In this document: piece after piece, positions 1-11,553 of the stretch
Layout of the letters: every line of letters starts with the position of its first letter
Numbering within the stretch: the stretch's first letter is position 1
NCBI GenBank assembly: GCA_021795575.1
Contig: JAJYPH010000012.1
Span: 1 to 38,073 of the forward strand
Origin: Bacillota bacterium
Lineage (GTDB): Bacteria > Bacillota > Sulfobacillia > Sulfobacillales > JAIMBI01
DNA: 38,073 nucleotides
Reading direction: 5' to 3'
Translations under genes and position numbers: made by a program
The notes under the pieces: generated by a model
Databases searched by the model: none
Seen by the model: only the letters and a program-made list of their open reading frames with translations
What the model was told of the DNA's origin: nothing

Positions 1-129
1 CGCGTGGCTAGCGCCGTGGGCGCCGTGATGGCGGCCGGCTTGGCCGCCATCGCCGGGGTGTCGGCCGCGTTTTTGGCCTTGGGGCTCTGCGGCGCGGTGC
101 TGGCCACCAGCCTGCTGGCGGGTCTCTGA
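1..129 (+). CDS. C-terminal end of a membrane protein (partial)
   Basis: Frame 1 is open from the first base to a TGA at 127-129. It encodes 42 residues almost wholly of Ala, Gly, Val and Leu, with only one charged residue (the first Arg). This is typical of the last one or two transmembrane helices of an integral membrane protein, for example an MFS-type transporter, but the family cannot be decided from this fragment. The start lies outside the window. Next on the same strand is the orphan antitoxin at 379, after about 250 bases in which I see no gene. Confidence 0.6.
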   Translation, partial: RVASAVGAVMAAGLAAIAGVSAAFLALGLCGAVLATSLLAGL

Positions 130-378
130 CCACACGAAGCGGCACCCGGGGCCTTCTCGCCACGACCATAGCTCCGTACGGTGGAGCCACCATCTCACCG
201 ATGCGGCCAGGACCAGTCGACGGGGCGCGGGCGGTGGCGGGCGGGCCGCCACCGGGGCATGGTCCTGGTGACGGCCCTGTCGTGCCCGTTCTCGCTTCTC
301 CCTGGGCCACCACAGCCGATCGGGCTTCCTCTCGGGACCACAAGTGTGTTATGACGAGCCCACATGGGGGGGTGACCG

Positions 379-654
379 ATGACACACGTAGGCATTCGCC
401 TCTTAAAGCGCCACCTGAGCCCATACGTGTCCCGCGCGCGGAGCGGCGACATCATCGTGGTAACCGACCGAGGACGTCCCGTCGCGAAACTGGCCCCGCT
501 GGACCCGGACCCACAGGCCGCCGCTCGGGAGCTGGCAGCCCAGTACGGAATTCCATGGACGGGAGGGGCTCCCGCCGGAGTTCCCTTGGAAGAGGCCGGG
601 CGCTTGGACGATGCCTACGCGTTGTCCCGCGCCGTGTCGGAAGATCGGGGCTAG
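379..654 (+). CDS. Orphan Phd/YefM-type antitoxin
   Basis: This 91-residue protein has the N-terminal Phd/YefM (prevent-host-death) pattern: GIRLLKRHLSPYVSRAR, then a turn with TDRGRPVAKLAP, as in antitoxins that bind operator DNA through the N-terminus and wrap the toxin with the C-terminus. It closely resembles the antitoxin at 14702-14986 in this window: the N-terminal halves share GIR-LK-HLS-YV-RAR and VTDRG, and both C-terminal tails have a Gly-Val-Pro then an ALSRAV/SLARAV element. The ATG follows GGGGGGGTG. No PIN or RelE-type toxin follows: the next gene, 17 bases after the stop, is an unrelated membrane protein on the other strand. It is either a solitary antitoxin, a remnant of a lost module, or an anti-toxin acting in trans on the related VapC at 14266-14709. 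Family assignment is firm; partner is unknown. Confidence 0.85.
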   Translation: MTHVGIRLLKRHLSPYVSRARSGDIIVVTDRGRPVAKLAPLDPDPQAAARELAAQYGIPWTGGAPAGVPLEEAGRLDDAYALSRAVSEDRG

Positions 655-670
655 TCCCTTCGCTGGACAA

Positions 671-1372
671 TCACGCGGGGCGACCGCGCGCCCGGGTCCG
701 CTCAGGGGGTGCGGCCCCACCCGTCACACGCTGCATGCGCTGCACTAAAGCGACCATCCACACGCTGGCCATCAGGGCCACCACCCGCTCCCACAAGCCG
801 CTGGGGCCGCCGTCGGCCGCCGAGGCGAGAAACAGCCCCAGTCCGATCACCAGGCCCGTGGCTGTGACGCGCGACCACCAGCGCCACGCCAACGTTGACC
901 AGGGCGCTGCCGCCCTCCCTTCCAGGCCGCATGCCCCGACCACGGCGAGGTAAACCAGCCCTGACCCCGCAATGTGGCCGAGGCCCGCGGCGGTGAGTGG
1001 CCCGAACGGGCTGGCCAAGGCGGCGCCGGAAAGCGACCGTTGGCGCACCAACCCTGCCAGAATCATGCCCAGGGCGGCGAGGCTCTGCCACCGGGCCAAA
1101 CTTTTCAGCTCAGGCGGCCCATCGGGGCTCTCGGTGTACAGGACGCCCACAAACACCAACACCAATAGGCCCGACACCACAAAGTTGTCATTTTGCACCC
1201 ACCCCCACGGGCCCTGCCCCAAAAAGCTGATGGACTGGTTCCAGGGATGCGTGCCGGGCACCAGAAAGCTTTCTGCTCCCCAACTCACCGTGAACAACAC
1301 CGGTCCCGCCATCCCCGCCCACCACCACGGACGGGGCGCCAGCGCGGGGCGAGCCGTCTCTGCTGGCCCCAT
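671..1372 (-). CDS. DUF998 family membrane protein
   Basis: A 233-residue integral membrane protein with about six hydrophobic segments. The SISFLGQG...QNDNF stretch after the first helix matches the conserved N-x-IS-LG...N-F pattern of DUF998 proteins, whose function is unknown. The start at 1372 is chosen over an upstream in-frame codon because a GGAGGAGG site lies a few bases before this ATG (complement of 1381-1388). It is divergent from the small membrane gene at 1508 and converges on the orphan antitoxin. Function cannot be inferred beyond membrane location. Confidence 0.8.
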   Translation of the reverse strand: MGPAETARPALAPRPWWWAGMAGPVLFTVSWGAESFLVPGTHPWNQSISFLGQGPWGWVQNDNFVVSGLLVLVFVGVLYTESPDGPPELKSLARWQSLAALGMILAGLVRQRSLSGAALASPFGPLTAAGLGHIAGSGLVYLAVVGACGLEGRAAAPWSTLAWRWWSRVTATGLVIGLGLFLASAADGGPSGLWERVVALMASVWMVALVQRMQRVTGGAAPPERTRARGRPA

Positions 1373-1507
1373 CGGCCCACCTCCTCCCCACACGCCCGTG
1401 GTTAATCTGCCCTCCGGCAGGGCCACGGGCGACGGCGGCTCGGCAGACTCCCCACCATAGGTCTATGATGGCCCCAGAGCATCAGGGTGCGAAAGGGGCG
1501 ACCATCG

Positions 1508-1768
1508 ATGATACCCAGGGTACGACGCGAGCTGCGTGGCCGCAACGATGCTGGTTTTTGGGGTGGCACGTTCGGGATCGCGGCGTTGGTACTGGGATGG
1601 ATCCCGGTGCTCGGCGCCGCCCTCGTTGACATTCTCGGCATTCTGGCCATTTTGTTTGGCCTGGTGGGCATGACTCGGCCTGGCTCCAAGCGCCTCGCCA
1701 TGCTGGGCGTGGTGCTCGGCGTGGTGATGCTGGTGCTGAAGCACTTGCCCATCCTCAGTTTTATTTAG
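1508..1768 (+). CDS. Small two-helix membrane protein
   Basis: The protein has 86 residues from the ATG at 1508 (an in-frame GTG at 1487 is an alternative, but AAAGGGG at 1492-1498 fits the ATG better). It has a short basic N-terminus, then two long hydrophobic stretches: GIAALVLGWIPVLG with LVDILGILAILFGLVG, and LAMLGVVLGVVMLVLK, joined by a basic TRPGSKR turn. This is the layout of DUF4190-like small membrane proteins. No enzymatic motif is present. It is divergent from the DUF998 gene, so the two may share a promoter region at about 1380-1500. Confidence 0.7.
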   Translation: MIPRVRRELRGRNDAGFWGGTFGIAALVLGWIPVLGAALVDILGILAILFGLVGMTRPGSKRLAMLGVVLGVVMLVLKHLPILSFI

Positions 1769-1862
1769 GTTCCGCTCGACGTCCGCTCGTTCTCACGACC
1801 CGGCCCGCGGCGTCCTCCAGACCTCGCGGCGGCCGCCCGCCACGGCCCTTTCCCTATGAGCC

Positions 1863-2804
1863 TCATGGGGCGCCTTGCTGCAACAGGATGAGGACGTCCC
1901 CCACGTGGAGAAGCTCGTCGGCTGGGGGTGCCAGACGCGTCGTGCCCTCGCGCCAGTAGCCCAGCAGCGTGTAGGACGCGTCAAACGCTTGGCGCACGTG
2001 GCGCACGGGTTGGTTGGCCATGGGATGCCCTGCATCCACCTCCACCTCATGCACCGCCACTCCCGTTTCGTCGGTCAGGGTGCGCAGCAGCTCGTGCGCG
2101 CGCGGCTTCAGCAGCATGCGCCCCATCCGGTAGCCGCCTGCCAAATCGGGCAGGACCACCTCTCCTACCCCGAGGCGCCTGAGGTGATGGGCACTCTCCT
2201 GGGTTTGGGCACGGGCCACCACCCGCAGGTTGGGGTTGGAGTCCTGTGCCGCCAGATAGGCGTACAAATTCTGTGCGTCATCGGGCAAGGCCAGCGCGAG
2301 CCCTTGAGCCCGGTCGAGCCGCACGCGGCGAAAATGCTCCACGTCATACGCCGGCAGCGCCACCGCGAGGGCCGCCTCGTCCTCCACGGCCTCAATGCGG
2401 GTGGCGTCCGTGTCCACGATCACCACCACCACGCCGCCCTGGGTCAATTCCTGCGCCACGCGGCGGCCCACCCGTCCAGCGCCGACCACCACGTAGTGCC
2501 CCTCCAGGCGACTCAGCCGGTCCTGCATGCGCCGCTCCTTTCGCGTGAGGTCCATCCGCAGCAGCGCCGCCACCACGATGGAGAGCCAATAAATCCACAG
2601 TGCCGTCCCCACCGCCAGCAGGACAAACGTAAACACGACTTGCCCGGGCGTGACCGGCACGATGCGGTTGTCGCCCGCCGTGGTCATGAGCGCCAGCGTG
2701 CCGTACACCGACTGCAGCCACGACGTGCCGTAAATCACGTGTAGGCCCAAGGTGCCACACAGCAACACCAGCACGACGGCGACGGCGCCCCACGCGACGC
2801 GCAT
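1863..2804 (-). CDS. Two-TM RCK-type ion channel with atypical selectivity filter
   Basis: This 313-residue protein has the plan of prokaryotic K+ channels such as MthK. TM1 is at about residues 4-24, a pore-loop region at 30-50, TM2 at 55-80, a basic linker, then an RCK/TrkA-N domain starting with YVVVGAGRVGRRVA (about 104-117) and an acidic strand end VDTDA, and a C-terminal TrkA-C-like domain ending VGDVLILLQQG. The start at 2804 follows GGGGGAGGGGGAG. The pore sequence aligns without gaps to the classic T-V-G-Y-G-D filter but reads T42-A43-G44-D45-N46-R47, followed by IVP as in true channels. K+ selectivity is therefore doubtful; it may pass another ion or be a sensor. It lies downstream of rpoC in the same direction, behind a strong hairpin, so it is probably a separate unit. 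Confidence 0.85.
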   Translation of the reverse strand: MRVAWGAVAVVLVLLCGTLGLHVIYGTSWLQSVYGTLALMTTAGDNRIVPVTPGQVVFTFVLLAVGTALWIYWLSIVVAALLRMDLTRKERRMQDRLSRLEGHYVVVGAGRVGRRVAQELTQGGVVVVIVDTDATRIEAVEDEAALAVALPAYDVEHFRRVRLDRAQGLALALPDDAQNLYAYLAAQDSNPNLRVVARAQTQESAHHLRRLGVGEVVLPDLAGGYRMGRMLLKPRAHELLRTLTDETGVAVHEVEVDAGHPMANQPVRHVRQAFDASYTLLGYWREGTTRLAPPADELLHVGDVLILLQQGAP

Positions 2805-2897
2805 CGGCTCCCCCTCCCCCAGTGTAGCGCAGCGCCCCCGCCCCGCCGCTGGGCGCCGCGGGGCCGCGGCCAACGGTGGACAGGCCCAGGATCGCCT

Positions 2898-2929
2898 GAC
2901 CGCCACCCGCATCGGCGCGGGTGGCGGTC
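2898..2929 (-). terminator. Hairpin terminator candidate after rpoC
   Basis: A perfect 13-bp inverted repeat (2898-2910 pairing with 2917-2929) with a 6-base loop starts 19 bases downstream of the rpoC stop. It is very GC-rich. No T tract follows on either strand, so it is a strong hairpin but not a textbook intrinsic terminator. It separates the rpoBC unit from the channel gene. Confidence 0.6.
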
Positions 2930-2947
2930 GCGAGCCGGGGCTACGCG

Positions 2948-6430
<3,483 letters not shown>

Positions 6431-6521
6431 ACGGCGTGTCGTCCTCCTTTGCTTGAAGGGCTTGAAGGGAGGGCGGGGTGTCTCCGCCCCAGTCGTCCCC
6501 AAGCCGGCACCGGGCGCGGAG

Positions 6522-9500
6522 CTACTCGGGGTCCTCGCGATCGTCGTCCGATCCTCCGCGCTGCAGGATGGCCATGGCCTGCGAACTGTCGTCGGCCTCG
6601 TCGTCGGCATCTTCTTCGCCGAATCCCTCGGGCGCATGCGCCCCCGCCGTCGTCTCCAGGCCATCGCCCATCAGGCGATGCAGTTCGCGATCCTCCGCGC
6701 CGTCGTCGTCCAGCGGCTCCACCAGCAGGTCCGAGTGCCGAGGCTCCATGTCGTCCTCCAACTCCCGCAACTCGATCTCTTCGTCCAGTTCGTTCAGCAC
6801 CTTGACGTCCAAGCCCAGGCTCTGCAGCTCTTTGATCAGCACCTTGAACGACTCCGGCACTCCGGGCTCGGGGACGTTTTCCCCCTTCACGATGGCCTCG
6901 TAGGTTTTGACCCGCCCCACGGTGTCGTCGGACTTCACCGTCAGCAGTTCCTGCAGGGTGTAGGCGGCACCATACGCTTCCAGCGCCCACACTTCCATCT
7001 CTCCGAAGCGCTGACCGCCAAACTGCGCCTTGCCTCCCAGGGGCTGCTGGGTCACGAGCGAGTACGGGCCTGTGGACCGCGCGTGAATCTTGTCGTCCAC
7101 CAGGTGGGCCAGCTTCAGCATGTACACCACGCCGACCGTGACCCGGTTGTCGAACGCCTCGCCGGTGCGGCCGTCGTGCAGCACGGTCTTGCCGTCCGGC
7201 GACAGCCGGGCCCGCTCCAGCAGTTCCGCCACCTGACGGTCCGAAGCGCCGTCAAACACCGGCGTCGCCACCTTCAAGCCCAGCGCCATCGCCGCCCAAC
7301 CCAGGTGGGTCTCCAAAATCTGCCCGATGTTCATGCGGGACGGCACACCCAAGGGGCTCAGCACGATGTCGACCGGCGTCCCGTCGGGCAGAAACGGCAT
7401 GTCTTCCTCCGGTAGGATCTTCGAGATGACGCCCTTGTTGCCGTGCCGACCCGCCATCTTGTCTCCTTCGGAAATCTTGCGCTTCTGCGCGATGTACACC
7501 TGCACCAGCTGGTTGACCCCCGGCGACAGCTCGTCGCCCGCCGACCGCTCGAACACTTTCACGTCCACGACAATGCCGGACTCCCCGTGGGGCACCCGGA
7601 GCGACGTGTCGCGCACCTCGCGCGCCTTCTCGCCAAAGATGGCCCGCAGCAGCCGCTCCTCCGCCGTGAGCTCCGTTTCTCCCTTGGGCGTCACCTTGCC
7701 CACCAGAATGTCGCCGGGCCGCACCTCCGCCCCAATGCGGATGATGCCCCGCTCGTCCAAGTCCTTCAACACCTCGTCCCCCACGTTGGGGATGTCGCGC
7801 GTGATTTCCTCCGGGCCTAGCTTGGTGTCCCGCGCGTCGCTCTCGTACTCTTCAATGTGGATGGACGTAAACACATCGTCCTTCACCAGCCGGTCGTTGA
7901 TGAGAATGGCGTCCTCGTAGTTGTAGCCCTCCCAGGGCATGAACGCCACGAGCACGTTGCGGCCCAGCGCCAGCTCCCCCTGATCCGTCGAGGGCCCGTC
8001 CGCCAGCACCCGGCCCGCCTGCACCGCATCCCCGCGGTGCACCACCGGCCGCTGGTTGATGCAGGTGCCCTGGTTCGATCGCATGAACTTGTGCAGGCGA
8101 TAGCTCTTGGCCTGGCCATCCGCATAGCGCACCGTGATCTGGTGGGCGGATACGCGATCCACCACGCCATCGCCCTCCGCCACGATCATGACCCCGGAGT
8201 CCAGGGCCGCCTTCTTCTCCATGCCCGTGCCGACCACCGGCGCATCGGTCCGCAGCAGCGGCACCGCCTGGCGCTGCATGTTGGCGCCCATGAGCGCGCG
8301 GTTGGCGTCATCGTGTTCCAAGAAGGGAATGAGCGCCGTGGCCACCGACACCACCTGCTTCGGCGACACATCCATGAAGTCCACCCGGTTCGGTTCGACC
8401 TCCAGGATTTCCTGCTTGAAACGCACCGTCACCCGCTCGGCCGTGAAGTGGCCGTCGGCCGCCAAGGGCTCGTTGGCCTGGGCAATGACGGCGTCGTCTT
8501 CTTCGTCCGCGGTCAGGTACTTGATTTCGGTCGTCACGACGCCGTGCAGCTTGTCAACCACCCGATAGGGGGTTTCCATGAAGCCGTACGCGTTAATGCG
8601 CGCATACGTCGACAGCGACAGCATCAAGCCGATATTGGGACCCTCGGGGGTCTCGATGGGACACATACGGCCGTAGTGCGAGTGGTGCACGTCCCGCACC
8701 TCAAATCCGGCCCGCTCGCGCGAAAGACCACCGGGGCCCAGGGCCGACAGGCGGCGCTTGTGGGTCAGTTCGGCCAGCGGGTTGTGCTGGTCCATGAACT
8801 GCGACAACTGCGACGACCCGAAAAACTCTTTGACGGCCGCGACGACCGGCCGGATGTTGATCAGCACCTGCGGCGTGACCGACTCGGCATCCTGAATCGT
8901 CATGCGCTCCCGCACCACGCGCTCCATGCGCCCCAGTCCGACGCGGAACTGGTTTTGCAGCAGTTCGCCCACCGACCGGAGACGCCGGTTCCCCAGGTGG
9001 TCGATGTCGTCGGTCGCGCCCACCTCGTCGTATAGATTCATCACATAGTTGAACACCGCGACCACATCCTCGCGGGTGATCACGCGGACGTCGGGCTGGG
9101 GCGATCCATTGCCCACCACCAGCACCTCCTGGCCGGCATCGGTCCGGAGCGTGAGCGTATGGATGCCCGCCTCGCCGATGGCCTCCGCCGTCTCTCGCGA
9201 GATGCGCTCGTCCTCATGGGCCAGGACGCTGCCGGTTTCGCGGTCGGCCAGCACCTCGCCCGCCATGTGCCCCACGATGCGCCGCTGCACCGAAAGCTTC
9301 TTGTTGACCTTGTAGCGACCCACGCTGGCGAGGTCGTAGCGCTTCGGCTCAAAAAACAGCGACTTCAGCAGCGTGTCGGCACTCTCCACCGTCGGGGGTT
9401 CCCCCGGACGGAGTCGCTTGTAAATTTCCACCAGCGCTTCCTCGCGATTGTGGCTCGGGTCCTTCTCGATGGTGCGCGCGACCCGCGCATCTTCACCCAC

Positions 9501-10139
9501 CGCCTCCAGAATGGCGGCGTCGGTCTCCAGCCCCAGGGCCCGCAGCAGAATGGTGGCGGGAATCTTGCGCGTCCGATCGATGCGCACCGAAATCACTTCG
9601 TTGGCATCGGTCTCGAACTCGAGCCAGGCTCCCCGGTTGGGAATCACCTGGGCGAAAAACAGGGGCTTGCCCGAGACGTCAAACTCCCGGTTGAAGTACA
9701 CACCCGGCGAGCGCACCAGCTGACTCACGATGACGCGCTCGGCCCCGTTGATAATAAACGTGCCCTTGTCGGTCATGAGCGGGAAGTCTCCCATGAACAC
9801 GTCCGACTCCTTGATCTCGCCGGTCTCCTTGTTGATGAGCCGCACCTTCACATGCAGGGGCGCCGAGTACGTGACGTCCCGCGCCTTGCACTCGTCCACG
9901 TCGTATTTGGGCGTCTTCAGCTGGTGGTCCACAAACTCCAGCTGCAGGTTGCCGGTGAAATCCTGGATCGGGGAGATGTCGCGAAGGAGATCCTTGAGCC
10001 CTTCGCGAAGAAACCACTCGTACGAGCTTTTCTGGATCTCGATCAGGTTCGGCATGTCCAGAACCTCGTTGATCGAGCCGAAGCTCATGCGGGACACGGG
10101 GACTGCGGGGTTTACGGACGTTTCGAGCGGCTGGGCCAT
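6522..10139 (-). CDS. rpoB: RNA polymerase beta subunit
   Basis: Beta subunit of RNA polymerase, 1205 residues. The rifampicin-pocket region near residues 438-475 is unsubstituted at the classical resistance positions ([10 protein letters not shown], then [14 protein letters not shown]). It is followed by [16 protein letters not shown] around 490-505. GRHGNKGV and [24 protein letters not shown] are the conserved active-site and C-terminal motifs (the longer one is only partly quoted here as a locator). The last roughly 75 residues after the conserved core form a highly acidic, low-complexity tail rich in Asp and Glu. The start ATG at 10139 has AAGGAG about 12 bases upstream, rather distant but with the family-like N-terminus. 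It is transcribed after rplL. Confidence 0.99.
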   Translation of the reverse strand: MAQPLETSVNPAVPVSRMSFGSINEVLDMPNLIEIQKSSYEWFLREGLKDLLRDISPIQDFTGNLQLEFVDHQLKTPKYDVDECKARDVTYSAPLHVKVRLINKETGEIKESDVFMGDFPLMTDKGTFIINGAERVIVSQLVRSPGVYFNREFDVSGKPLFFAQVIPNRGAWLEFETDANEVISVRIDRTRKIPATILLRALGLETDAAILEAVGEDARVARTIEKDPSHNREEALVEIYKRLRPGEPPTVESADTLLKSLFFEPKRYDLASVGRYKVNKKLSVQRRIVGHMAGEVLADRETGSVLAHEDERISRETAEAIGEAGIHTLTLRTDAGQEVLVVGNGSPQPDVRVITREDVVAVFNYVMNLYDEVGATDDIDHLGNRRLRSVGELLQNQFRVGLGRMERVVRERMTIQDAESVTPQVLINIRPVVAAVKEFFGSSQLSQFMDQHNPLAELTHKRRLSALGPGGLSRERAGFEVRDVHHSHYGRMCPIETPEGPNIGLMLSLSTYARINAYGFMETPYRVVDKLHGVVTTEIKYLTADEEDDAVIAQANEPLAADGHFTAERVTVRFKQEILEVEPNRVDFMDVSPKQVVSVATALIPFLEHDDANRALMGANMQRQAVPLLRTDAPVVGTGMEKKAALDSGVMIVAEGDGVVDRVSAHQITVRYADGQAKSYRLHKFMRSNQGTCINQRPVVHRGDAVQAGRVLADGPSTDQGELALGRNVLVAFMPWEGYNYEDAILINDRLVKDDVFTSIHIEEYESDARDTKLGPEEITRDIPNVGDEVLKDLDERGIIRIGAEVRPGDILVGKVTPKGETELTAEERLLRAIFGEKAREVRDTSLRVPHGESGIVVDVKVFERSAGDELSPGVNQLVQVYIAQKRKISEGDKMAGRHGNKGVISKILPEEDMPFLPDGTPVDIVLSPLGVPSRMNIGQILETHLGWAAMALGLKVATPVFDGASDRQVAELLERARLSPDGKTVLHDGRTGEAFDNRVTVGVVYMLKLAHLVDDKIHARSTGPYSLVTQQPLGGKAQFGGQRFGEMEVWALEAYGAAYTLQELLTVKSDDTVGRVKTYEAIVKGENVPEPGVPESFKVLIKELQSLGLDVKVLNELDEEIELRELEDDMEPRHSDLLVEPLDDDGAEDRELHRLMGDGLETTAGAHAPEGFGEEDADDEADDSSQAMAILQRGGSDDDREDPE

Positions 10140-10237
10140 TAAGCAGTCAGCTCCTTAGCGTGTTTGCCGTGCAATGTCTGGCCAGTTCCCAGGGCCGGAT
10201 GAAGTTGTTGCGGGAAGAAAAAATATGGCAAGTGGTA

Positions 10238-10266
10238 AGCGTATCACAAGCCCACCCCCTGGTCAA
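10238..10266 (-). promoter_or_regulatory. Possible internal promoter upstream of rpoB
   Basis: On the minus strand TTGACC (complement of 10261-10266) is followed after 17 bases by TACGCT (complement of 10238-10243), about 100 bases before the rpoB start. The -35 is good and the -10 is poor. The -35 overlaps the hairpin at 10261-10286. An internal rpoBC promoter is plausible, but the evidence is only sequence similarity. Confidence 0.3.
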
Positions 10267-10286
10267 GGCCTTTTTTGAGGCCGACC
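10261..10286 (-). terminator. rplL-rpoB intergenic hairpin (possible attenuator)
   Basis: The arms GGTC-GGCC and GGCC-TT-GACC (minus strand) pair around an A-rich loop, with a two-base bulge. It lies 28 bases after the rplL stop. Many bacteria reduce transcription between rplL and rpoB by partial termination; this hairpin sits at that place, but the weak stem and lack of a T run make the role uncertain. Confidence 0.35.
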
Positions 10287-10313
10287 AGCGGATGGGCGGG
10301 AATACGTTCTCCG

Positions 10314-10700
10314 TTACTTGACTTGGGCCGTAGCGCCGGCCTCTTCCAGCTTAGCTTTGGCGGCTTCCGCGTCCACTTTGTTCAGCTTTTCCTTGACGGC
10401 TTTCGGCGCGCCATCGACGACGGCTTTGGCGTCGGTCAGAGACAGGCCGGTGAGCTCGCGCACCGCCTTGATGACCTGGACCTTCTTGTCGCCGGCCGAC
10501 GTCAGAATCACGTCAAACTCGGTCTGCTCCACTTCTTCCGCCGCAGCCACCGGCGCGGCGCCCGCCACTGCCGGAGCCGCCACTGCCACGGGCGCCGCCG
10601 CAGTGACCCCGAACTCTTCTTCCAGCGCCTTCACCAACTGAGACAGCTCCAACACGTTCATGGTTTTGACCTGCTCGATAATCTCCTGCACCTGTGCCAC
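10314..10700 (-). CDS. rplL: 50S ribosomal protein L7/L12
   Basis: Stalk protein L7/L12, 128 residues, which recruits translation GTPases to the ribosome. The order is typical: N-terminal dimerisation helices ([24 protein letters not shown]), an Ala/Pro/Val-rich hinge at about residues 33-58, and the globular C-terminal domain with [33 protein letters not shown]. The start is a GTG at 10700 with AAGGAGG (complement of 10708-10714) seven bases upstream. It lies 64 bases after rplJ and should be translated in multiple copies relative to L10. Confidence 0.98.
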   Translation of the reverse strand: MAQVQEIIEQVKTMNVLELSQLVKALEEEFGVTAAAPVAVAAPAVAGAAPVAAAEEVEQTEFDVILTSAGDKKVQVIKAVRELTGLSLTDAKAVVDGAPKAVKEKLNKVDAEAAKAKLEEAGATAQVK

Positions 10701-10764
10701 TGGGCAACCTCCTTAATGATCCGGCAATGATACGGCGTAGCGACACGGTACTCCGGATCGCCTC

Positions 10765-11295
10765 TTACGCGGAGGCCGCTGCCTCGCGGCTTTGGCGCAC
10801 TTGGTCCAGCACCCGCGCCAATTGGGCAATTGGGGCGTCCAACACCCACACCAGCCGCTGCACCGGCGCTGCCAGCGTCCCCACCAGCTGACCCAGCAGG
10901 GCGTCGCGGCCCGGCAGCGCCGCCAGCTGGCGCACTTCCGCCAGGCCGAGCGCCTCGCGGCCCAGAATGCCGGCCTTCATCTCCAGATTGCGGAACTCGC
11001 GCTGGGCGGCCTGGGCCCCCTGCGCCGGAGCCACGGGGTCGGTGTCGGACACCAAAAGCATCGTGGGCCCTTTAAGATAGGGCTCGAGCCCGGTGATGCC
11101 CACCTCGTCGGCGGCCCGCTTGATGAGGGTGTTTTTCACCACCCGGGCCCGGACGCCGCGCTCGGCCAACCGGTCGCGCAACAGCCCCACCTGCGTCACG
11201 GAAAGCTTCTGATAGCTGGCCAGCACCACGGCGGCGCTGCCTTCCAACAAGGCACGCGTCTCCTCAATGGTTTCGGCCTTCGCGGCATTGGGCAC
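10765..11295 (-). CDS. rplJ: 50S ribosomal protein L10
   Basis: L10, 176 residues, anchors the L7/L12 stalk to 23S rRNA and usually represses its own operon through the leader. Family features seen are the N-terminal PNAAKAETIEETRALLEGS, YQKLSVTQVGLLRDRLAERG, RVVKNTLIKRAA, and a C-terminal helical stretch for L12 dimers. The GTG at 11295 is chosen because GGAGGGG (complement of 11301-11307) precedes it and the family N-terminus begins here; the further upstream open frame runs through the leader attenuator. Rather than following rplA, it starts a transcription unit with its own promoter. Confidence 0.98.
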   Translation of the reverse strand: MPNAAKAETIEETRALLEGSAAVVLASYQKLSVTQVGLLRDRLAERGVRARVVKNTLIKRAADEVGITGLEPYLKGPTMLLVSDTDPVAPAQGAQAAQREFRNLEMKAGILGREALGLAEVRQLAALPGRDALLGQLVGTLAAPVQRLVWVLDAPIAQLARVLDQVRQSREAAASA

Positions 11296-11311
11296 GCTGT
11301 CCCCTCCAAAC

Positions 11312-11339
11312 AAAAAGCCTCTGTCGCCCAAGACAGAGG
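11312..11339 (-). terminator. Attenuator hairpin in rplJ leader
   Basis: On the minus strand an 8-bp perfect stem CCTCTGTC/GACAGAGG with a 6-base loop is followed at once by GCTTTTTG. This is an intrinsic terminator ending just before the rplJ ribosome-binding site, in the position expected for the attenuator of the L10 leader. Confidence 0.85.
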
Positions 11340-11412
11340 TCAAGCTTCGTGAGGTTCACGGCTATCGCCTGGGCGGGATATTGAGCCTTGCGGCACCCAC
11401 CGTCTTGGGCAT
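11340..11412 (-). ncRNA. L10 leader (ribosomal protein L10 autoregulatory RNA)
   Basis: Between the promoter and the attenuator the minus strand carries the conserved L10-leader segments CAAGACGGTGGGTGCCGC and GCTCAATATCCCGCC, with the expected spacing to the rplJ start. Known leaders of this family bind L10(L12)n and mimic the 23S rRNA site, letting excess L10 turn the operon down. The match is by recognition of the conserved bases; a covariance search (Rfam L10_leader) would settle it. Confidence 0.85.
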
Positions 11413-11419
11413 CACCGGG

Positions 11420-11449
11420 ATTGTACCGGGACTCTACCGGCGCTGTCAA
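11420..11449 (-). promoter_or_regulatory. Promoter of rplJ-rplL-rpoB-rpoC
   Basis: TTGACA (complement of 11444-11449) and TACAAT (complement of 11420-11425) are separated by 18 bases, close to the sigma-A consensus. Transcription would start near 11413, exactly at the beginning of the L10 leader. It gives this half of the ribosomal cluster a promoter independent of rplA. Confidence 0.8.
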
Positions 11450-11553
11450 GGGGGCGAAAAAACTTCAGCGTTCCCGGCTCGACAGGAAACCGGGGCCGCG
11501 ACCGCGAAGGTGGCGGCAGCGCAAGCCAGCGACATCATGTCAGGAGGGGTCCC

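Noticed and set aside
7857-10142. Plus-strand open frames opposite rpoB
   Set aside because: They mirror rpoB codons, lack ribosome-binding sites and resemble no protein family.
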